64,000 nucleotides of DNA from Candidatus Poribacteria bacterium (lineage in GTDB: Bacteria; Poribacteria; WGA-4E; WGA-3G), in contig JAJDTJ010000116.1 in the NCBI GenBank assembly GCA_022827225.1, positions 1-64,000 of the forward strand, written 5' to 3'. Of this stretch, positions 1 to 7,989 are shown piece by piece (position 1 is the stretch's first letter; every line of letters starts with the position of its first letter). The notes under the pieces are model-generated. The model saw only the letters and a list, made by a program, of their open reading frames with translations. It ran no database searches and was not told where the DNA came from. The translations under genes were made by a program, and so were the position numbers.

Positions 1-1
1 A

Positions 2-226
2 ATCTTTCGCAAAGACGGCGGTAAGAACACAAGCGAACGATTCGGAGTCGCCTTCCTCGGACAAATCCCGCTTGATGCTGAGGTCTGCACAGCAGGCGAC
101 ATCGGTGTCCCAATTGTCGCTGGACACCCAGAATCCCCGCAGTCCGAAGCCTTCGGCGCAGTCGCCCAAGAATTAGAAACAGTGTTAGAGGAAACCGGTG
201 ATGAGGATGAATTGAGGATCCTTTAA
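2..226 (+). CDS. Mrp/ApbC-family Fe-S cluster carrier ATPase, C-terminal end only
   Basis: This is the last 74 codons of a gene that starts before the window. The peptide contains F-G-V-A-F-L-G-Q-I-P-L-D followed by a GDIGVPIV segment. This matches the C-terminal part of the Mrp/NBP35/ApbC P-loop ATPases, which usually read GVPFLGxIPLDxxVRxxGDxGxPxV. Family members bind and transfer Fe-S clusters in the cytoplasm. The Walker A motif and the CxxC motif would lie upstream and cannot be checked. The tail (EETGDEDELRIL) is acidic. The family call is fairly safe; the specific function is family knowledge only. Confidence 0.8.
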   Translation: MFRKDGGKNTSERFGVAFLGQIPLDAEVCTAGDIGVPIVAGHPESPQSEAFGAVAQELETVLEETGDEDELRIL

Positions 227-375
227 ACCAGAAAAATAGAATAGGACTTACATAGGTTCTTTACCGACGAGGTTTAAAACCGGAGTCCCACCCGTTACTG
301 GAAAAGGGAACTTACTGGCGACTGAGAACTAACAACTGCAGACCTTCTAATCTGAAAGCGAAAGGGTAACAACTC
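227..375. other. Intergenic stretch with a degenerate repeat end
   Basis: It contains AGGACTTAC (243-251), like the inverted ends of the miniature elements at 6093-6213 and 23175-23301 but without a partner end. It also holds a GAGAACTAACAACTG tract, related to the CTGACAACTGATAAC strings found before other genes (about 2668-2694, 24702-24720, 53429-53444). No coding potential was seen. Confidence 0.35.
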
Positions 376-2361
376 ATGAAAACGATCCTATGTTTCACAC
401 TCACACTACTCATTTTCGTAATGCTTATGTCCGTGCGAAACAGTTTTGCCCAAGACGCATTCTCCGAATATATCGTGCGAGTGATCTATTTTATACCAAA
501 TGACCGAGAACCTGATCTCAATATAGACGCATATTTGGACAAAGTCATAAAAGATGTGCAGCGGTTTTACGCAGACGAAATGGAACGCCACGGATTCGGC
601 AGAAAGACATTTAGACTTGAAAACGATGAAACTGATAAGCTAATAGTGCACCGCGTTGAGGGCAAATTTACCAATATGCACTATCATGATGCGCCTTCAG
701 AAATTGCTGCAGTCGAAACAGAAATTGATGAGAAGTTTGACACATCAAAGAACATTATCTATCTTTCCTGGATAGACCTGTACAATCCCGAAGCAGCTAA
801 AAATCAAATTTGGGGCATTGGCTCTGGAACCCCTATTATGGGAAAAGTACGACTTGTTTCTACCAACTTTGATTTTACTAACTTTGAAAGGATACCGCAA
901 CACGATTACATCCGGGCTTGGACAGTTGTTGCCCACGAACTTGGACACGCTTTTGGATTGAGTCACGATTTCAGAAATGATGCGTACATTATGTCTTACG
1001 GTGGACTACAGGTAAGCGAATTGTCACCATGTGCTGCCAAGTGGTTGGATGCTCATCGCTATTTCAATGCTAATGAGTCTGCATTAAACCATAACACAAT
1101 AGTAAAAATGCTAACACCAAACCTTGATTCTACACTGGCTTCTATCCATCTACAATTTGAAATTACCGATCCAGATGAACTCCATCAGGCAATTCTAATT
1201 ACGAAAGCTGCACAAGGATTAATAGATTGTAAACAATTAAGTGGTTATAGCGATACTATAGAATTTGACACTACCAATATTACAACAGATTCTACTGCCA
1301 TATCTCTTGCTGTTATGGATTCACACGGAAACTTTAAAGTTTGGAAGTTTAATGTCAATATTACCTCTCTGCTTGTTCCTAAAATTGTGTCAATCCCTGA
1401 TGCAAATTTAGCAGAAACGGTGCGCAAAACCCTCGGATTAACACCGACAACTCCCATCACACAACTGGATATGCTAAAACTAACAACGCTTAAAAATTCC
1501 GAAAAACGCAGGATTCCTGAACACCAAATAACAGACCTCACCGGAATTCAATATGCACTGAATCTAAGGTATTTATACCTTAGGCACAATCAGATTCGCG
1601 ATATATCACCACTTAAAACACTAACCCAATTGAAAGGTTTATCTCTTGAAGGAAATCAAATCACGGATCTCACATCTATTGCAAAATTAACAAATTTAAC
1701 CTCTTTACTTTTGAGTGGAAATCCATTACTTGATCCTGCTCACCTCACAACATTGACTCAATTAAAGGAGTTATCACTGGCAGGAAATAACATTAACGAT
1801 ATAACCCCACTTGCATCGCTAACGAATTTAAGCAGGTTATGGCTTAGTAATAACCAAATTAGTGATGTCAACCCGCTCGTTAAACTTGTAAATCTTCAAG
1901 AATTATACCTTGTAGATAATCCAATTAAGAACCGAGAGCCGCTTTTAACTCTACTGGAAAAGAATCCAAATGTGGAAATTTATCTCAAGAATGATCGTGA
2001 GCCACTGCCGGTTACCCTATCCCATTTCCGAGCAGACCACACTAATACAGGCGTTGTGCTCAAATGGGCAACCGAATCTGAAATAGACAACGCGGGATTC
2101 TATATCTATCGCAGTGAAACAAAGAATGGTGAATTCAAGGCTGTCAACCCGACCATGATACAAGGTGCTGGGACAACAGGTGAACGCAACGAATATACTT
2201 GGACAGATACCACTGCGAAACCGAATACCGTTTATTATTATCGGATTGAGGATGTGTCGCATGCAGGTGTTCGCGAACAGTTAGCAATTGTTCGCTTGAG
2301 AGGACTTGTGTCCGCTAGCAGTAAACTCACCACCCGCTGGGCGGATTTGAAAGTGCCATAG
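376..2361 (+). CDS. Secreted metzincin-like metalloprotease with leucine-rich repeats
   Basis: A signal peptide (residues 1-25, cleavage after S-F-A) indicates export. A zinc-binding HExxHxxGxxH motif lies at residues 187-197 (HELGHAFGLSH), followed by a Met-turn-like I-M-S-Y around Met206. Together these are the metzincin signature, so a zinc endopeptidase is likely. Residues about 340-536 hold internalin-type leucine-rich repeats (LxxLxxLxLxxNxI spacing). Residues about 545-661 form a beta-rich domain ending in SKLTTRWADLKVP, similar to the ends of three LamG proteins in the window. The arrangement suggests a surface protease with a protein- or glycan-binding repeat region. The substrate is unknown. 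A spacer of about 350 bases separates it from the next gene. Confidence 0.8.
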   Translation: MKTILCFTLTLLIFVMLMSVRNSFAQDAFSEYIVRVIYFIPNDREPDLNIDAYLDKVIKDVQRFYADEMERHGFGRKTFRLENDETDKLIVHRVEGKFTNMHYHDAPSEIAAVETEIDEKFDTSKNIIYLSWIDLYNPEAAKNQIWGIGSGTPIMGKVRLVSTNFDFTNFERIPQHDYIRAWTVVAHELGHAFGLSHDFRNDAYIMSYGGLQVSELSPCAAKWLDAHRYFNANESALNHNTIVKMLTPNLDSTLASIHLQFEITDPDELHQAILITKAAQGLIDCKQLSGYSDTIEFDTTNITTDSTAISLAVMDSHGNFKVWKFNVNITSLLVPKIVSIPDANLAETVRKTLGLTPTTPITQLDMLKLTTLKNSEKRRIPEHQITDLTGIQYALNLRYLYLRHNQIRDISPLKTLTQLKGLSLEGNQITDLTSIAKLTNLTSLLLSGNPLLDPAHLTTLTQLKELSLAGNNINDITPLASLTNLSRLWLSNNQISDVNPLVKLVNLQELYLVDNPIKNREPLLTLLEKNPNVEIYLKNDREPLPVTLSHFRADHTNTGVVLKWATESEIDNAGFYIYRSETKNGEFKAVNPTMIQGAGTTGERNEYTWTDTTAKPNTVYYYRIEDVSHAGVREQLAIVRLRGLVSASSKLTTRWADLKVP

Positions 2362-2711
2362 GACTCCGATTTACGATCTGTCGCGATACGGAGATCACGC
2401 CTGCCTTCTCGCGAAGTGTGTATCCTAATTTCGCTATTAACATTGTATAAATAACTTTTTTATTTTACACTGTTTTACCATGGTAAGGCACAAGCGAAAC
2501 GTTATTGAAAAACGCCGATCATCTATTTCAAAGTTCTGTCCCCAGATTAAAACCTCATCCCAGTCTAGGATCGCAGAAAATAACCAGAGGACTTACCAGT
2601 GTGCACTCCAAGCCATAGAAATTGGAAACCAGAATCCGAGATGCTAAACGATGCCCTATTCCCCTGACAACTGGTAACTGACAACTGATAACCATCCCAA
2701 GGAGGCTTCTC
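2362..2711. other. 350-base intergenic region
   Basis: No credible ORF was seen. An AT-rich tract at about 2440-2475 could hold a promoter, but I cannot assign -35 and -10 boxes. At 2668-2694 there is a CTGACAACTG-type tandem string also seen near other genes. A strong ribosome site, AAGGAGG at 2699-2705, sits six bases before the next ATG. Confidence 0.4.
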
Positions 2712-3821
2712 ATGGCAAATATAGGTTGGGGAAATGTTTACAAGAAACTCGGCGCACGACCGGTCATTAATGCAACCGGAAACCAGACTGTCAGAGGCGG
2801 ATCCACACCTTCGCCAGCAGTCCGAGACGCAATGCGCCAAGCAGATGACAGTTACGTCGAAATGGAAGAATTGCTCGAAAAATCAGGGCAATTCATAGCA
2901 GAACGCTTGGGCGTTGAAGACGCATACATCACAGCCGGATGCTATACCGCACTCGTCTTGGCAGCAGCAACCGTCATGACAGGAAACGATCCTGACAAGT
3001 GCGCACAACTCCCAGATACCACAGGACTGAAAGACGAGATCGTTTTTCAGAAGATGCAACACTACACCTACGATCGCGCCTTTACGATTCCGGGCAGTAA
3101 ACTCATTTTCGTAGGCGATGAAAAGGGTTGTACCGCCGACGAGCTGAACGATGCTATCGGCGAAAACACCGCCGCAGTCGCTTATCTCATCCAACCCAAC
3201 CAAGGGAACGCCGTTCCATTGGCAGAAGCCGCCGAGATAGCACACGCACATAACCTGCCGCTTATTGCCGATGCCGCCTCCCAAATCTATCCGATTGACT
3301 ACTTCCGCGGAAATGCCCAATCCGCCGACCTCGTCTGTTTCGGCGGCAAGTATTTCAACGCACCGCATTCAACAGGATTCATCTGCGGCAGAAAGGATCT
3401 CATTGAGGTCGTACACAGACACGGCTTCATCGGACCCCGTCCCGTCGGACGCGGAATGAAAGTTGATCGGCAGGAAATCATCGGACTTCTGACCGCTATT
3501 GACATCTGGCTATCTACAGATCACAATAAGCGATCAAAGGAACAGGATACAAGATACGAGGCACTCGCCCAAGGATTGGAGAATATCGACGGTGTATCGT
3601 GTGAAATCCATTACCAAGAGAAGAGCCATACGCTGTCGAATCTACACGTTACCTGTGACGGCAGAGACGCAGCACAGATAGCACGCGATCTCGACGCGGG
3701 CACCCCGCGCATCAAAGTGAACACGCGCGGGAAAGACACACTCGTGATTAATGCCTACACCCTCAATGCTGGAGAAGAGGAAATCATCGCAAACGCCCTA
3801 CGGCATCTCTTACGTTCATAG
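2712..3821 (+). CDS. SelA-like PLP-dependent enzyme (aminotransferase/ammonia-lyase fold type I)
   Basis: This cytoplasmic protein of 369 residues resembles the group of PLP enzymes related to selenocysteine synthase SelA and to D-glucosaminate-6-phosphate ammonia-lyase. The N-terminal G-A-R-P-V-I-N-A-T-G-N segment is typical. Asp187 in LIADAAS would contact the pyridine nitrogen, and Lys213 in FGGKYFNAPHSTG is the likely Schiff-base lysine. The start is set by AAGGAGG six bases upstream. No selenocysteine genes are seen in this window and the protein is shorter than bacterial SelA, so a sugar-amine or amino-acid lyase role is more likely. The exact substrate cannot be told from sequence. Confidence 0.8.
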   Translation: MANIGWGNVYKKLGARPVINATGNQTVRGGSTPSPAVRDAMRQADDSYVEMEELLEKSGQFIAERLGVEDAYITAGCYTALVLAAATVMTGNDPDKCAQLPDTTGLKDEIVFQKMQHYTYDRAFTIPGSKLIFVGDEKGCTADELNDAIGENTAAVAYLIQPNQGNAVPLAEAAEIAHAHNLPLIADAASQIYPIDYFRGNAQSADLVCFGGKYFNAPHSTGFICGRKDLIEVVHRHGFIGPRPVGRGMKVDRQEIIGLLTAIDIWLSTDHNKRSKEQDTRYEALAQGLENIDGVSCEIHYQEKSHTLSNLHVTCDGRDAAQIARDLDAGTPRIKVNTRGKDTLVINAYTLNAGEEEIIANALRHLLRS

Positions 3822-3861
3822 CGTTAGGATTTACATCCGTATTTTCTTGTTGGATAGAAGT

Positions 3862-3905
3862 GGGAAGAAGAACAGTCCAATCTTCCCCTCTTCCAATCTT
3901 CCATT
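3862..3905. repeat. Purine/pyrimidine hairpin between convergent genes
   Basis: GGGAAGA (3862-3868) pairs with TCTTCCC (3881-3887), followed by further CTTCC units. The same kind of purine-arm/pyrimidine-arm hairpin occurs at about 20854-20935 and 25736-25795. It sits between two genes whose 3' ends face each other, so a bidirectional terminator role is possible. A lone GTAAGTCCT (3921-3929) follows. Confidence 0.45.
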
Positions 3906-3943
3906 CGCATCCGTATTCGTGTAAGTCCTGGATTTGGCATCCG

Positions 3944-4375
3944 CTACCAGATAACAAAATCTGACCACGGTTTTATGTTGAGCGTTCCCAATAGGAAGAA
4001 AACAGCCGATCCACCGAGCGCGCCTTTTGTCGCGGCAACCAATTGGAGTCTCCGTATTCGCGCTTTGTAGGCATCCGTGTAAAAATTAACATATTCTACC
4101 GATTTACCCAGAAGCCGATCAGCCGGCGGAACCGGTTGGTAGACATACGCACCACCGACAGCAACGGCACTGAGCAAACACGTACCGGCAATCCCTAAAA
4201 TCCCACCTGCGGAAAGCCACACGACAGTGTTCACATCGGCTTCGGCATCATATTCGGCATCCGCCTTCGCCTTAAGTGCAACCGAATCCTGCTGCGCGAA
4301 GCACCGCATCGGCACCTCCACACTCAACGCAACCATCAGAACAACCAAAAATTGAAAAATTACACGCCTTTTCAT
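3944..4375 (-). CDS. Small exported membrane protein, paralogue of the next gene upstream
   Basis: This 143-residue protein has a signal peptide (cleavage probably after C-F-A, residue 27). A long hydrophobic stretch lies at about residues 48-77 and another hydrophobic segment near 117-133. It shares a pattern with the 109-residue protein encoded just upstream: A-D/T-x-N-x-(V/L)-V-W-L, then A-Y-(V/I)-Y-Q-P-x-P, L-x-K-x-x-E-Y-x-x-F-Y and R-x-x-Q-L. The two are therefore tandem duplicates. GGGAG precedes the ATG. It is the third gene of a minus-strand operon beginning with a Gfo/Idh oxidoreductase. I do not recognise the family and no catalytic residues are evident. Confidence 0.7.
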   Translation of the reverse strand: MKRRVIFQFLVVLMVALSVEVPMRCFAQQDSVALKAKADAEYDAEADVNTVVWLSAGGILGIAGTCLLSAVAVGGAYVYQPVPPADRLLGKSVEYVNFYTDAYKARIRRLQLVAATKGALGGSAVFFLLGTLNIKPWSDFVIW

Positions 4376-4407
4376 CCCATCTCCCTATAAGAATATTGCC
4401 CATCAAA

Positions 4408-4737
4408 TTACAATGTCCGACTCGCCATACCTGCGATGATACCCAAAACGACAAGGTTGATTATGATCGCACCCGCGGCAAGTATCGCAAATCCAATCAG
4501 TGCGTAAGTGAGTTGAATTCCTCGAACTTTGATTTTATAGGTATCCTTGTAAAACGCCGTGTATTCCTCCGGCTTCTCCAAGAACTGTGAGGCACGCGGC
4601 TCCGGTTGATAGATGTATGCGATAAGGATCCCGATAAAATTCCCAATAAAACCCGCAATGAGCCAAACAAGTTTATTGGTATCGGTTTTAGCGTCCTGCT
4701 CGGCATCCATTTCCGCTTGGCGTTGTTCTAAAGACAT
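4408..4737 (-). CDS. Small membrane protein, paralogue of the adjacent 143-residue protein
   Basis: This 109-residue protein has a charged, acidic N-terminus (MSLEQRQAEMDAEQDAKTD) and hydrophobic segments at about residues 28-47 and 78-104. It lacks the signal peptide of its paralogue but keeps the shared N-x-L-V-W-L, A-Y-I-Y-Q-P-x-P and E-Y-x-x-F-Y-x-D-x-Y-K pattern. AAGGAG eight bases upstream fixes the start. It begins 22 bases after the oxidoreductase stop, so the three genes are probably co-transcribed. Function is unknown; a small membrane-associated accessory protein is the most that can be said. Confidence 0.7.
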   Translation of the reverse strand: MSLEQRQAEMDAEQDAKTDTNKLVWLIAGFIGNFIGILIAYIYQPEPRASQFLEKPEEYTAFYKDTYKIKVRGIQLTYALIGFAILAAGAIIINLVVLGIIAGMASRTL

Positions 4738-4759
4738 TCTCTCTGCTCCTTATCAGTGT

Positions 4760-5815
4760 TTATAGCGGTGAAATCTCAATAGCACGGCGTTCCGTTGTCG
4801 CTTTGCGTGCCGCTTCAATAATCGCAAGATTGTGATACGCCATCTCTGGACTCACAGGTACGGCTGCACCAACGGTAAGTGCATTAAAGGTCTCCGCAAA
4901 GTAGCGCGCATGACCGCTTGCATCTGTACGTTCTGCGTCATCAAATTCGGGCAGTTCCAACTGTTTCCACCCATCCGCTCGTGTATAACGACGGAGCGCG
5001 TCCGCTACGTTGTGACGATGATTGACGCGTAGAGAACCGTTTTCAGCGTGCATCTCACACCAACCGGAATCCGTACCGGGCACACACCACGCCCCAGAGA
5101 CGGTCGTGACACTTCCATTTTCATGCTCACACAACAACATCGCAATATCGTCAACATCAATATCAAGATGTAGCGTTTGCACCCGTGCCTCAACATAACG
5201 CACCGGGGAACGCATCAGGGTACAAACAGAATAAATTTCATGGTAACTCGTGTCAATGATACAACCGCCACCTTTCGCTTTACTGGCGCGCCAAGCGAAT
5301 GCCGGGGTCGGGTGATCCGCCGAAAAGTCTGCAGGCTTCAATCCCATGCCAACGCTCCGTCCGAAATGCGGTTTACCTAAAGCATCAAGTTCTGTCATCG
5401 CCACGCGCATCCCGGCAGTGAAGATGTAGTTATGCACAACTGTGTAAGGTACAGCGTTCTGGCGTACTGCTTCCAATATTGCATCTGCTTCCTCTAAATT
5501 TGTCGCCATCGGCTTTTCCGAAATAATAGCCACGCCTGCGTTTGCGGCTTCGATAACCTGTTCGGCGTGAAGTGAGTGCGGTGTAGCAATCGTCACGACA
5601 TCGAGTGCTGCCTGTTCCAGCATCTCGCGGTAATCTGTGTATCGGTTTTCCGTTGGCACATCAAACAGTTCGCCAACCTTTTCCAGATTTTCTGGAACAA
5701 CATCTGCCAGGGCAGTAACCTGAACGGTATCCGAGAGGGCGCGGTAGGCACGGGCATGCGTAATTTGCACAATCCCACCACAGCCAATCAATCCTAAGCG
5801 AATCGGTTTATTCAT
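4760..5815 (-). CDS. Gfo/Idh/MocA-family NAD(P)-dependent oxidoreductase
   Basis: This 351-residue protein starts with a Rossmann motif G-L-I-G-C-G-G-I (residues 8-15). It has the family's E-K-P motif at residues 100-102, where the lysine takes part in catalysis. Members oxidise or reduce sugars, inositols or their derivatives with NAD(P). The C-terminal domain, with conserved H-x-x-D/Y-type positions around GGGCIIDTSYHE, is the usual substrate-binding fold. AAGGAGA lies eight bases before the ATG. It leads the operon with the two small membrane proteins. A second, diverged member lies at 13902-14948. The substrate cannot be predicted. Confidence 0.9.
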   Translation of the reverse strand: MNKPIRLGLIGCGGIVQITHARAYRALSDTVQVTALADVVPENLEKVGELFDVPTENRYTDYREMLEQAALDVVTIATPHSLHAEQVIEAANAGVAIISEKPMATNLEEADAILEAVRQNAVPYTVVHNYIFTAGMRVAMTELDALGKPHFGRSVGMGLKPADFSADHPTPAFAWRASKAKGGGCIIDTSYHEIYSVCTLMRSPVRYVEARVQTLHLDIDVDDIAMLLCEHENGSVTTVSGAWCVPGTDSGWCEMHAENGSLRVNHRHNVADALRRYTRADGWKQLELPEFDDAERTDASGHARYFAETFNALTVGAAVPVSPEMAYHNLAIIEAARKATTERRAIEISPL

Positions 5816-6029
5816 TGTATGTCTCCTTTACATAAAGTTTAGCATATTTTCAGATTATGTCAAATTCTTTGCATTGTGTGAAGTGATTAGTGAACGCTTT
5901 CTTGTAGGAGCGACCTCACGGTCGCGACATCTCAACAATTTCTCCAACCAAAGTAGGCGAGCTTTGTTAGCATCTCGAATAACATCCGTAGGAGGGGTTT
6001 CTAACCCCGATTCTTTCCGCAATTTTTCC

Positions 6030-6059
6030 TTGACTGTTTCAAATTAACTATGCTATCAT
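6030..6059 (+). promoter_or_regulatory. Putative sigma70 promoter upstream of the HNH/protease genes
   Basis: TTGACT (6030-6035), an 18-base spacer and TATCAT (6054-6059) preceded by TGC make a plausible extended -10 promoter. It faces the HNH gene, with the miniature element lying in the transcribed leader. Confidence 0.45.
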
Positions 6060-6092
6060 TTAATAAGTAATGGTTTATTTAAAAACTTTATT

Positions 6093-6213
6093 CGGACTTA
6101 CGCAGGTTGCTCTTTTGTACCATAGGCTGTTAGCCTGTGCACTGAGAACGTCTCTGTTTTTTCAGAGTTTACCCCCTAACGAAGCACCATATCGTCAAAA
6201 TTGCGTAAGTCCT
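6093..6213. mobile_element. Miniature inverted-repeat element (AGGACTTACGCA family), copy 1
   Basis: The ends CGGACTTACGCA (from 6093) and TGCGTAAGTCCT (6202-6213) are inverted copies of one another apart from the first base. The 121-base body closely matches the element at 23175-23301. It encodes nothing, so it would need a transposase in trans. It is inserted between a promoter and the HNH gene and extends that gene's frame upstream without supplying its real start. Confidence 0.7.
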
Positions 6214-6240
6214 GTTTATATCTATTTTGAGGAGAAGTGT

Positions 6241-6456
6241 ATGAAAAAGAGAGCATATAGAAGATACCGAAAATCATGGCGATGGCAAAATAAACGCCGA
6301 ACGATCTTGAAACGCGCTGGCTATAAATGTCGGAAGTGTGGAAGACGCACGGCAACACAGGTGCATCACGAAACCTATAAACGCGTCGGCAGAGAACGAC
6401 TCAGCGATCTGACCGCAGTGTGTGGAGGCTGCCATAAACGGATTCACAGAAAATAG
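6241..6456 (+). CDS. Small HNH endonuclease-like protein
   Basis: This 71-residue, strongly basic protein carries the HNH plan: Y-K-C-R-K-C-G, then V-H-H-E-T-Y, then L-x-x-V-C-G-G-C-H-x-x-I-H. The two CxxC pairs would bind a structural zinc, and the H-H pair plus the final H would form the metal-dependent nuclease centre. GAGGAG seven bases before this ATG decides the start; the open frame continues upstream only because it reads through the miniature element. It lies 48 bases before the trypsin-TPR gene and may share its transcript. HNH proteins this small occur in mobile elements, restriction and repair, and its role here is open. Confidence 0.8.
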   Translation: MKKRAYRRYRKSWRWQNKRRTILKRAGYKCRKCGRRTATQVHHETYKRVGRERLSDLTAVCGGCHKRIHRK

Positions 6457-6504
6457 CCACAATTTTTAGCACTAATCGAAATTGCTCCAAAGGAGGGTAC
6501 TATT

Positions 6505-7770
6505 ATGGAAGAGAATAGAGAGTTAAGTGATTCTGCAGCCCTTTTAATAAAAGTAGATGGTGGTAACGGTAGCGGGTTCTTCGTTGGAAAGAATCTAATC
6601 GCCACAAATATTCACGTAGTTGCACGGACAACATCAGTTTCAGCGAAACTGATAGGAACTCAAACTGAATTCGTTGTTGAAGGTGTCACGGCATTTGATC
6701 CCCAAAATGATCTCGTCATTTTAAAAATTGCAGGCGAGGGTCCCGCACTTCCAATCGGAGACAGTGATTCGCTTCAGGCTGGCGATATTGTTCAGGCAAT
6801 AGGTTGCCCTAATGGAAAATATGAGACCACAGAAGGCACAGTACATGGTATACTATGTAACAACAAATGGGTACGGATGAGAGTTAGGACTTCTGACGGG
6901 AGTAGTGGTGGGCCTGTGTTAAACAGAAACGGTGAGGTCATAGGAATCGTCATTAGTGCTGAGCCACCTTACAGCCATGCTATTCCCGGAAATATTCTCA
7001 AAGTACTGCTTGACCAAGCGCAAGCAATAGAACCTTTAGCACAATGGCGAGAGAGAAAACAAATACGTGCCTATGCTTGCTTGGTTCAAAGCAAAATAAA
7101 ACACAAAGCAAACAACAACGACGAGACGATGATAGCTGACTTAGACAAAGCTGCTCAGTTAAACCCAGATTTTTTTCTATTTTGCTTTATCCGAGGGAAT
7201 ATGAAGGTTCACTTGGGTCAATCTAAAGTTGAAGAAGGTAACGTGGAAGTAGGACAACAGTACTACCGTAATGCTATTGGTGACTATACAGAAGCAATCA
7301 AACTATGTCCAGATTATGCTACTTCTTACGACAGGCGAGCAGCTGCGAAGTCTCATCTGGGTCAATTAGAGGTTAAGAAAGGGAATATAATAGAAGCGCA
7401 ACAGCACTACCAAGCTGCTATTGATGATCATACAAAAGCAATTGAATTATGCTCGGATTATGATTCAGCCTATAACGATCGAGCAGACGTAAAGTGTCAC
7501 TTTGGAAGATCTGAGGATACAGCAGGAAATATGAAAGCAGCTAAGGATTTATATCAAGAAGCACTAATTGACATTAATACTGCCATTGAACTAGATTCAA
7601 ATATCGCTTTGTTCTTCCATACGCGAGGCGAGATAAGGCATGCCCTTGGTGATTATAGCGCAGCAATAGAGGATTATGAGAAAGCCCGCGAAATAGATCC
7701 CGATTATACGGATGTATGCAAAGACCTTAAACTATCGAAAAAGGCACTTGAACAACAGAAAACCCTATAA
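6505..7770 (+). CDS. Trypsin-like serine protease with C-terminal TPR repeats
   Basis: This 421-residue protein has no signal peptide. Residues 10-170 form an S1/HtrA-type protease domain with His37 (IATNIHVV), Asp69 (NDLVILK) and Ser134 (DGSSGGPV). Residues about 190-415 hold tetratricopeptide repeats, some lengthened by E-G/K-G-N inserts. There is no PDZ domain. Protease, linker (EPLAQWRxxK) and TPR start are clearly related to residues about 324-530 of the 998-residue sigma fusion at 60651-63647, so the module exists both free and sigma-linked. AAGGAGG precedes the ATG. With an HNH protein before it and a possible inhibitor-like protein after it, a stress or defence role is conceivable. 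Confidence 0.85.
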   Translation: MEENRELSDSAALLIKVDGGNGSGFFVGKNLIATNIHVVARTTSVSAKLIGTQTEFVVEGVTAFDPQNDLVILKIAGEGPALPIGDSDSLQAGDIVQAIGCPNGKYETTEGTVHGILCNNKWVRMRVRTSDGSSGGPVLNRNGEVIGIVISAEPPYSHAIPGNILKVLLDQAQAIEPLAQWRERKQIRAYACLVQSKIKHKANNNDETMIADLDKAAQLNPDFFLFCFIRGNMKVHLGQSKVEEGNVEVGQQYYRNAIGDYTEAIKLCPDYATSYDRRAAAKSHLGQLEVKKGNIIEAQQHYQAAIDDHTKAIELCSDYDSAYNDRADVKCHFGRSEDTAGNMKAAKDLYQEALIDINTAIELDSNIALFFHTRGEIRHALGDYSAAIEDYEKAREIDPDYTDVCKDLKLSKKALEQQKTL

Positions 7771-7989
7771 AACCTGTCGCCCCTCCCGAGCTAAAGATGT
7801 AGGAAGTAGCGCGTCTCTATACCCCTATCGTTCCGCGGGAACTGATATTCTTTGAACAGATAGGAAGTTTTTTGTGGTTGGGTACGACTAACAGAAAGTT
7901 TCTATCATTTTTTGATTGGTAATATATAGCTCTCCCTCTCCAAGCAGACGCGGATAGGGTTGGAGCAGGACTTGCGAGGTTCACAGAAA

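Larger units (their letters stand above)
5816..6240. other. 425-base intergenic region with hairpins, a promoter and a miniature element
   Basis: Reading left to right it holds a GCGACC-tcac-GGTCGC hairpin (5910-5925), a GGGGTT-tct-AACCCC hairpin (5994-6008) followed by a T-rich stretch, a sigma70-like promoter (6030-6059) and a miniature inverted-repeat element (6093-6213). The string ACCAAAGTAGGCG near 5948 recurs at about 53390. No gene is apparent. Confidence 0.5.

Noticed and set aside
6070-6240. Upstream extension of the HNH reading frame (57 codons)
   Set aside because: It is translation of the miniature element; GAGGAG and the conserved protein begin at 6241.
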